A program made the translations under genes and the position numbers. Source: Bacteroidia bacterium (GTDB lineage Bacteria > Bacteroidota > Bacteroidia > B-17B0 > Aurantibacillaceae). Taken from it: a stretch of DNA of 64,000 bases. The stretch lies in contig JAEUTP010000027.1 in the NCBI GenBank assembly GCA_016787705.1, positions 62,001-126,000 on the forward strand, given 5' to 3'. How positions within the stretch are numbered: the stretch's first letter is position 1; the number at the start of each line of letters is the position of its first letter. Shown piece by piece: positions 59,301 to 64,000 of this stretch. The notes beneath the pieces were generated by a model. The model had not been told where the DNA came from and searched no databases. It saw nothing but the letters and a program-made list of their open reading frames with translations.

Positions 59301-59583
59301 AATTTTTACTTGGCTCCTTTGTACTATCATTTTGCCAGAAGAGAACCGTTTTAGATATTTCTTCATTGTCAGTTGGAACTGGATCAACAAATGAGTTTAA
59401 TCCGTTGTATTGAATTCCTCTTTCGTTAACAACAAAAATATAAAGTCCATTAATAATTTGCTTACTTGCGCCAGAAATTGGATGGATGCCAACGATACTT
59501 GTTGAACAATATTGACAATGTTGTGTAAAGCACAATAAACTTGTAAAAATTAGTTGAATTAAAATAAATATCTTTTTTTTCAT
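56365..59583 (-). CDS. Large secreted protein with five Asn-Phe-Asp-Gly repeats (XAC2610-like)
   Basis: 1072 residues with signal peptide MKKKIFILIQLIFTSLLCF. Five repeats have the core ADYNFDGSPDFR, ADFNFDGYTDFR, DDYNFDGYPDYI, AHYNFDAIPDIR and GDYNFDGYEDFR, near residues 249, 456, 648, 831 and 956. Each is preceded by a short strand and followed by an aromatic strand pair (YVYMVFDKDKNTFVDEPLLN type). The DxNxDG pattern suggests calcium binding, and the pattern resembles XAC2610-type periplasmic domains. The final gap between repeats is shorter. A beta-propeller-like or tandem-domain binding protein is plausible; the partner is unknown. Confidence 0.6.
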   Translation of the reverse strand: MKKKIFILIQLIFTSLLCFTQHCQYCSTSIVGIHPISGASKQIINGLYIFVVNERGIQYNGLNSFVDPVPTDNEEISKTVLFWQNDSTKEPSKNYRKHFSFAHNDYLFRAIWSLYSQKEKDKLYIRIEDRDGEKNGGKFKTEVIPVSQLKLKLLCGYDDPYFKSDDYAPLTIELEAVKARDSTKTIKTANGFRFEFDRSPLSNCPECDGCICKTLQVFNSLEQLVFERVFVENTLERNYHGVDSIQAADYNFDGSPDFRICQYSPQYVYMVFDKDKNTFVDEPLLNQMDNIEFDFTNKIAKASKIITTYKKGGNTMNPNPDRTEEYYTYMLSGKGFNYVQEYINISTFKNNQQSHKKEVNYYFYSQYKLKSVSESEFKKTLSPSSAKEYNIEPFIFKLDKNPAGVEIPSVKGAYAYRIEVLKAKNKDVLFSQLFHGNKLKASFICSDSLQIADFNFDGYTDFRVCALGSMHTYYVYYKKKNTFIEEKRLSELFNVVFDYNKKLVTGNKNIVNYDMGTHTNTVKVSLSAEELSKHKSTDNNNVQQVEPVVVQNITTPKKDSVVVVKPKKDSIINKQPEKQFTKQWKNYQFKLIFNPPDIKPSPVYGSYVKVLEVKDLKKDSIIYSRVIRGDKYKEKAICTDSLLIDDYNFDGYPDYIMCDDYEGKRFTYHLYDSKKNNFVKDNLLSGLINVQLYPDSFKLVGFRAAGSMRQNVWMIGKGFPTVKIFSKIIGDDLVEHNKVNTYIYKEGRLIEINTPIPYKLYSKVKDGYRFQLEFNPDDIKISSDVGSYVKRLCIYKIETNKGEKKVFETSLFANELKETTFQRDSFEIAHYNFDAIPDIRFNNSFNAGQSVYYLSALNDDKEQFFYYEQNLSNLQQIKLFENRKKLSGTYTDKIDFNTVSFYGKYLDTMVVVKQNLNTLAITQTITYLNKLGKLQPIPNIKALEPKPKTKKEFGDYNFDGYEDFRTKKSENDERWDFFIYDSKKQSFELDPLLSKMTYTWFDFENMEFIGNVYTRMDDTSNHTDIYKYFKGKITLYMKKDCVHKSPFSEGSNCVVSELKDGKWVETFVYGAE

Positions 59584-60293
59584 CGGTTAATACTAATAGA
59601 ACATAAGTATATACTCACTTTTTCTTTAGCAATATGCGTATAGTTTAAACTACCATTTTTCAACATAAAGCCATCGCCTGTTTTCATTTTAAACATCAGT
59701 AATTGTCCTTTCTTCAAAAGCCTTGTTTCACTTTTCTTGTTCCAATACGAAACAACAACAAAATGGTTTTTTGCACAATTATTCTTTACAACTACTACAT
59801 CACTTTCTATATCTCTTTTAATAAGGTTAAGCCTTAAATTTTCGATACGCTTTACAGGAATTTTCATCCTTTCATATTCAACATAAGTATTAAACCAGGC
59901 CGTATCATTTGTAGACTTAAAATCCCTTGCTTTTTTAGAGTTAAAATCAGGGGCAAGAATAAAAACTACATCTATTAGCGAATCCTTAGTATGCAAATTG
60001 CAAAAACTAAACGATGTGCTTAAGCCATGGTAGCTTCCAATAAGGCCACTTCCATCACTAACATAACAGTGCAATTCATAAGGCTTATCTACCAATTGAT
60101 TATTCTGGTATATCCCCAACGAATCTTCCCAATCTAATACATAATGATTAGTAGCAGCATCTTCAAGTATAAGGTCGATAGTAATTGGTAAACTATCAAA
60201 CTTAGAATATTGATTTGCAGTTTTTTGTTGAGCAAAACATTTGAAACACGATAAAAAAAGAGTGATTCCCAACACTAGTTTTATCATTTTCAT
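59580..60293 (-). CDS. Secreted protein of unknown function, 237 aa
   Basis: I start at ATG 60293 (MKMIKLVLGITLFLSCFKCF), a signal peptide; the frame extends upstream but that overlaps the previous gene. The mature part contains YHGLSTSFSFCNLHTKDSLI and CAKNHFVVVSYWNKKSETRL. No family recognised. Its stop overlaps the start of the five-repeat gene by 4 bases, so the two are coupled. It and the upstream 255-residue gene have the same size class and may be related secreted proteins. Confidence 0.55.
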   Translation of the reverse strand: MKMIKLVLGITLFLSCFKCFAQQKTANQYSKFDSLPITIDLILEDAATNHYVLDWEDSLGIYQNNQLVDKPYELHCYVSDGSGLIGSYHGLSTSFSFCNLHTKDSLIDVVFILAPDFNSKKARDFKSTNDTAWFNTYVEYERMKIPVKRIENLRLNLIKRDIESDVVVVKNNCAKNHFVVVSYWNKKSETRLLKKGQLLMFKMKTGDGFMLKNGSLNYTHIAKEKVSIYLCSISINR

Positions 60294-60313
60294 TCTAAAG
60301 TTTAAAGAATTAA

Positions 60314-61081
60314 CTAAGATTTTATTTCCCATAAGTTTATATCCACCTTTTTTGATTGAATCAAGTCTTTACCTTTCATTTTCTGTTTACCATCTTTACT
60401 GTAGTAAATCAAATTTTCATTGATTAAAATAAATTTGCTCTGTTCTTGAAAAAGCGTTTTAGCTTTAAATTTCCGTAATAGTTTTGAGCCTTTGTAAATC
60501 TTTCCAGTTTCTGTATTTACATAATACTTGTTTAAGTGATACAAAGGGGCTTGGTCAACATAATCTTCAAATACAAAAGGTTTTTTATATACCCTGCCCA
60601 CTTCTCGCCAATTATTATCTTGTTTTAATTCGTAATTATTTAAAAAAAACACGTCTTTTCTTGAACAGAAAATTATTGGTTCATAATAGTATTCGTAATA
60701 ACCTAAACCAGATGAAACATGTTTGAATGTTAATTGAATGGTATCTGCGCTAAACCGTAAGGGCTGCCTTTGATATAAAACATTCTCTAATTCAAATCTA
60801 TCCAAGTGATAAACAAGTCCATTATTTTCTGATATAACAAGATCTAAATAATCGTAAAAATCAATTCTTCCAAATTTCTTTTTGTTTAATGAATCATCTT
60901 TAGCATTATGTACAAAGTCAATAGTTATCTTTCCATGGTTATCACCTTGATAAACTCTTGTTATTTTTAAAGTTAGCTTAGGCAAAACATGGTCTATCTT
61001 TTTTTCCTTATAAACATAACTATTTTGAGCTAGTACCTTAAGACTAAAAATAATTAAAAATATGATTACTCTGTTTTTCAT
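60314..61081 (-). CDS. Secreted protein of unknown function, 255 aa
   Basis: Signal peptide MKNRVIIFLIIFSLKVLAQ then NSYVYKEKKIDHVLPKLTLK. The mature protein is beta-rich with many Tyr and Lys: ITRVYQGDNHGKITIDFVHN, DYLDLVISENNGLVYHLDRF, LGYYEYYYEPIIFCS. No family recognised. It starts 60 bases from the previous gene (61142). Its order in the leftward unit is 62645 to 56365. Confidence 0.55.
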   Translation of the reverse strand: MKNRVIIFLIIFSLKVLAQNSYVYKEKKIDHVLPKLTLKITRVYQGDNHGKITIDFVHNAKDDSLNKKKFGRIDFYDYLDLVISENNGLVYHLDRFELENVLYQRQPLRFSADTIQLTFKHVSSGLGYYEYYYEPIIFCSRKDVFFLNNYELKQDNNWREVGRVYKKPFVFEDYVDQAPLYHLNKYYVNTETGKIYKGSKLLRKFKAKTLFQEQSKFILINENLIYYSKDGKQKMKGKDLIQSKKVDINLWEIKS

Positions 61082-61141
61082 TCAAACGAATTGGTTAGAT
61101 AAAATTTTATTTTCCAACATAGTGTGTCTTTTATAGATGCA

Positions 61142-62158
61142 TTAAATGTCATTTTCCATATTAAACCAAATAATTTTCTTGTGCGACAGAATATAAAATT
61201 TGCTATTTTGATTAAAAATGGCCACTATTTGTCTCGGTTCAAAACAAGGTCTATCAGACTCATTCAAATTTATTTTATAAACTCTTTTTCGCTTGTTATA
61301 TATTTCAGCTAAAAAAATGCAAGTAGGGTAATAAGTACTGGGTTCTGTACAAAATAAAAAATAATTTCTTCCATTGCTACTGGCATAAGTAATTGGACGG
61401 GCGCCATGATTATCAGCCTCAAAGCCAAAGATAGTATCTGATTTAAGATTATTGCAAGTGTCTGAAATTATTATCTGGCTTTTATTGAGTGATGCGTAAT
61501 AAGAAATACAGCTGTGATTTTCTTTAATTTTCACTTTAACAACTCCATTTGAAAGCAAACTATCCCCTAAGTGTACATCCTTAATTGGAACGATGCGATT
61601 ATCCTTTAAACAAAATAAATCTAAGTTATCAAATAAACCCTTAACGTCTTGGTATTTATTGTTCTTATAGATTGCATAAGCAATGGGAGTTGAGTTGCTT
61701 TTATTATTGCTTTCCATATATAATACAACGGAATCATTAGCACGAGCGACATCCTTAATATGATAATTTTTTGGATATAAAAGGGAGTTATACTGTTCTA
61801 TTTTAATAGTTACAGATTCTCGTTGTTGGAATTCTTTACCTTGCTCGAATAAAAAAACAAATAAGAAATAGAAGAGGAAACTATATGGAAGTGCTAAAAC
61901 GCTGAAATTGCACCAAAAGAATTTTTTGTTGGTTTTATATTTAAATAAATCATAAACTAATTTGATGGTCCATCCCACAAAAAACAAGATGGAAAATGCA
62001 GGCACAAGAACACCAAAAGCTAGCATATCACCAACTCCTCCCCAACCTTCATTTGATTGTGAAGGGAATAACTTCATCAATAACCACGCTAAACCAATGG
62101 AAAGTAAAATTCCAATGGGCAGGCTAAGGAAATTAAATAGAGTTTTCTTAACGCGCAT
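61142..62158 (-). CDS. Membrane protein with N-terminal helices, 338 aa
   Basis: The N-terminus has three hydrophobic segments: FNFLSLPIGILLSIGLAWLL (about 8-27), GDMLAFGVLVPAFSILFFVG (about 42-61) and FSVLALPYSFLFYFLFVFLF (about 84-103). The remaining 230 residues are outside or periplasmic, with strands such as YNSLLYPKNYHIKDVAR and GRNYFLFCTEPSTYYPTC. The overlap with the previous gene is 11 bases. No family is recognised. Confidence 0.6.
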   Translation of the reverse strand: MRVKKTLFNFLSLPIGILLSIGLAWLLMKLFPSQSNEGWGGVGDMLAFGVLVPAFSILFFVGWTIKLVYDLFKYKTNKKFFWCNFSVLALPYSFLFYFLFVFLFEQGKEFQQRESVTIKIEQYNSLLYPKNYHIKDVARANDSVVLYMESNNKSNSTPIAYAIYKNNKYQDVKGLFDNLDLFCLKDNRIVPIKDVHLGDSLLSNGVVKVKIKENHSCISYYASLNKSQIIISDTCNNLKSDTIFGFEADNHGARPITYASSNGRNYFLFCTEPSTYYPTCIFLAEIYNKRKRVYKINLNESDRPCFEPRQIVAIFNQNSKFYILSHKKIIWFNMENDI

Positions 62159-62645
62159 TTACCGTATTTTCCTTGTTAAGCTCATTATTCACTTTACTCT
62201 TCGGTATAAAATTATAAGAAAAGCCTAATCGGGTTCTTAAATAGCCATTATTTAGTTTATTATTTATATATGGTGACAATTCAAACATAAGTTGTATATT
62301 TTTAAATTTAGCAATAGGTTTAATTCTTGTTCCAAATTCTATAAAATAACCGTTTGTAAAAGGCAAATCAACAAAACTATAAGCAGGGTTAAATGAAAAC
62401 CCCGGGCCAACATAATAATTAACTATTTCTTTTCGTTTGAAATTAATTTTCTGGGAAATTTCCATGTCTAAACTTGAAGCAAAATTATTAGTTTCAATTT
62501 TATAATCTACCCACATTAATTTTTCAACATTGCTGCTTATTCCAAAAATGGATTGAAAAGGTATATAAGTAACAGCAATTTGGGCCTTTCCGTTTATATT
62601 AAATAAATTAAAACCTATAAGTGTAATGTAGATTAATTGTTTCAT
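62148..62645 (-). CDS. Small outer-membrane-barrel-like protein, 165 aa
   Basis: Signal MKQLIYITLIGFNLFNINGK then AQIAVTYIPFQSIFGI. Strand-like phrases with alternating pattern follow: WVDYKIETNNFASSLDMEIS, NYYVGPGFSFNPAYSFVDLP, GYFIEFGTRIKPIAKF, YLRTRLGFSYNFIPK. A small outer-membrane barrel would fit the size, but no family match is firm. It overlaps the membrane protein gene by 11 bases and is the first gene of this leftward unit. Confidence 0.55.
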   Translation of the reverse strand: MKQLIYITLIGFNLFNINGKAQIAVTYIPFQSIFGISSNVEKLMWVDYKIETNNFASSLDMEISQKINFKRKEIVNYYVGPGFSFNPAYSFVDLPFTNGYFIEFGTRIKPIAKFKNIQLMFELSPYINNKLNNGYLRTRLGFSYNFIPKSKVNNELNKENTVNAR

Positions 62646-62725
62646 AACTTGATCTTATATCTCGCTTTTTAATTTTTCTTTATTTGCATTTTTGAAGCAA
62701 TATGTTTTTAATGAGTTTTTTATTT

Positions 62726-63790
62726 TTATTCTTTTAAGGCGCAGTACGCGGGTTTAGCCTGGTAATTATCATCAAATAAAAGAGGATAATCTATTCTGTT
62801 ATAGAATGAGCGTATCCATGAATTTGCGTCATTTACCCCCCAAAAAGTAATACCAAATTGGTTTGCATTTGGAATCTGCTTATAGTGTAATAAGATTTTT
62901 TTTAAAAAATCAGCTTGTTCATTTAATATTTCTTGAGTGGGGATATTATTCTTGCCATTTGCGTTTATAGAAATATCTAATTCTGATAGATGTATTTTGT
63001 AATCGGATTTTACAATTTCATTTAAACAGCTCTTTATTTGGCTTATATCGGGGTAGTTGATATTAATGTGCATTTGTACTCCAATCCCGTCAATTTTAAC
63101 ACCTCTTTTTCGCAATAAGTTGAAATACGAAATAACACTATTATGCTTTTTTGGGTTCGATTCCAGGTTAAAATCGTTATAAAACAATAAAACATCTTTA
63201 TCTGCTTCGGCAGCATATTTAAAAGCTTTTTCGATATAATTTGAACCAATATGTTTAAGCCAGATACTTTCACGAAGTTCGCCGTTCTCGTCAAAAGCTT
63301 CATTAACTACATCCCAGGAAAGCACTTTACCTTTAAAATGGCTAACAATAGTTTGAATGTGTTTTTTAAAAAGAGTTTCCCAATCGTTGTTAGAACCTTT
63401 GTAATTGTAAATCCATTCAGGAAGCTGTTTATGCCATATTAATGTGTGACCATGAAGCCGTTTGTTGTTACTTGCACAAAAATTAGCTAGCATATCGGCG
63501 TTATCAAAATAAAAGGTGTCTTTTATAGGATGTAAATATTCAGCTTTAAAAGTGTTTTCGGCTGTAATGTTGTTAAATTGTTCGACAACAATTTTGTTAT
63601 AAGGAACATTTGAGTTTAATAAAAAAGGATCAACAGCTACACCAATAAAATAATTGGGATGACTAAAATATGCTGCATTCATGTTACATTCATATTTAGC
63701 GTCATTTACTTTTTTTATACATCCGCTATTCAATGTCAAAAAACACACCGAATAATTAATCAACAAATTACAGAAAGACTTTCTACACAT
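62726..63790 (-). CDS. Glycoside hydrolase family 10 (endo-1,4-beta-xylanase) lipoprotein
   Basis: 354 residues. The leader MCRKSFCNLLINYSVCFLTL, then NSGC, is a lipoprotein-type signal. The family 10 landmarks are in place: ITAENTFKAEY, HGHTLIWHKQLPEWIY, then the acid/base Glu near 164 in WDVVNEAFD, YNDFNLES, and the nucleophile Glu270 in HLSELDISI. The C-terminus includes FGITFWGVNDANSWI. It would cleave internal beta-1,4-xylan links at the cell surface. No polysaccharide-utilisation regulator or SusCD pair is beside it. Confidence 0.95.
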   Translation of the reverse strand: MCRKSFCNLLINYSVCFLTLNSGCIKKVNDAKYECNMNAAYFSHPNYFIGVAVDPFLLNSNVPYNKIVVEQFNNITAENTFKAEYLHPIKDTFYFDNADMLANFCASNNKRLHGHTLIWHKQLPEWIYNYKGSNNDWETLFKKHIQTIVSHFKGKVLSWDVVNEAFDENGELRESIWLKHIGSNYIEKAFKYAAEADKDVLLFYNDFNLESNPKKHNSVISYFNLLRKRGVKIDGIGVQMHININYPDISQIKSCLNEIVKSDYKIHLSELDISINANGKNNIPTQEILNEQADFLKKILLHYKQIPNANQFGITFWGVNDANSWIRSFYNRIDYPLLFDDNYQAKPAYCALKE

Positions 63791-63881
63791 TTTTAAATTT
63801 AAAAGGGCTACTTTTTTATCAGGTAAAAGATAATAGAGTTTTAAGAACTATTGCGAGAGAAAAGCATTTATAGAATAACCT

Positions 63882-64000
63882 TCACTTTACAACTAATGCT
63901 ATACTATAGTGAATATTTTTATCTTTTTTAAACCTGGGCCCATCTTTTCGTTTAACATTGAGTTGCACATCATAGTTACCCGGATTACTATAAACGTGTG
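63882..64000 (-). CDS. C-terminal end of a PKD-like protein (partial at window edge)
   Basis: The minus-strand frame is open to the window edge and ends with a stop at 63882-63884. The visible 39 codons read HVYSNPGNYDVQLNVKRKDG then PRFKKDKNIHYSIALVVK. The pattern strand, turn NPGNYDV, strand is the last part of a PKD-type beta domain. Such domains occur in secreted enzymes and adhesins. The gene starts outside the window. The gap to the GH10 gene is about 90 bases. Confidence 0.6.
   Translation of the reverse strand, partial: HVYSNPGNYDVQLNVKRKDGPRFKKDKNIHYSIALVVK

Noticed and set aside
62726..63790. Polysaccharide-utilisation locus
   Set aside because: Only a single GH10 gene; no SusC/SusD pair or sensor regulator is adjacent.

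Overview
The window looks like chromosome of an AT-rich member of the Bacteroidota. Three things point that way: C-terminal sorting domains of the type IX secretion system, outer-membrane beta-barrel receptors with a carboxypeptidase-like N-terminus, and TAnnTTTG promoter boxes in place of clear Shine-Dalgarno sites. No rRNA or CRISPR array is visible. There is one tRNA gene, tRNA-Leu(CAA). Left part (1-13.2 kb, chromosomal backbone): the tail of hrpB; a tight leftward five-gene operon of a patatin-like phospholipase, a membrane protein, two lipoproteins and a small protein; a divergent LuxR-type response regulator whose last exon-like part is frameshifted in a poly-A run; an AlkD-like repair protein; envelope proteins; and an ArsR-SRPBCC-DoxX operon with a double palindromic operator. 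Middle part (about 13.3-40.9 kb): a heavy-metal island next to tRNA-Leu. At its left end a large serine recombinase reads through the tRNA terminator and into the tRNA gene, followed by a MerR-like regulator and an intergenic array of eight units repeated at exactly 11 bp. The cargo is a chromate operon (pseudo-receiver regulator, ChrB domain, ChrA, superoxide dismutase, TonB-type receptor), a tripartite HAE1-type RND pump, a His-rich protein with a CusA/CzcA-type pump fused to its outer-membrane factor, a CzcB-type adaptor and a P-type ATPase lacking the usual membrane cysteine motif. No relaxase or conjugation gene is visible. A short motif, GGTACT-N3-CCGG, occurs at the tRNA end and again at 40.87 kb, each followed by a terminator hairpin, and is my best guess for the two ends. 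Right part (41-64 kb): a GlxA-type regulator and three small accessory genes, a decayed zone with gene fragments and tRNA-end-like hairpins (43.5-44.5 kb), a LytS/LytTR two-component pair, a candidate 21-bp-period LytTR site, two type IX secreted proteins, and about 11 kb of secreted or membrane proteins of unknown function (51.5-62.6 kb), followed by a GH10 xylanase and the tail of a PKD-like gene. The strongest leads for new biology are the patatin operon with its broken regulator, the 11-bp phased array, and the block of unknown secreted proteins.
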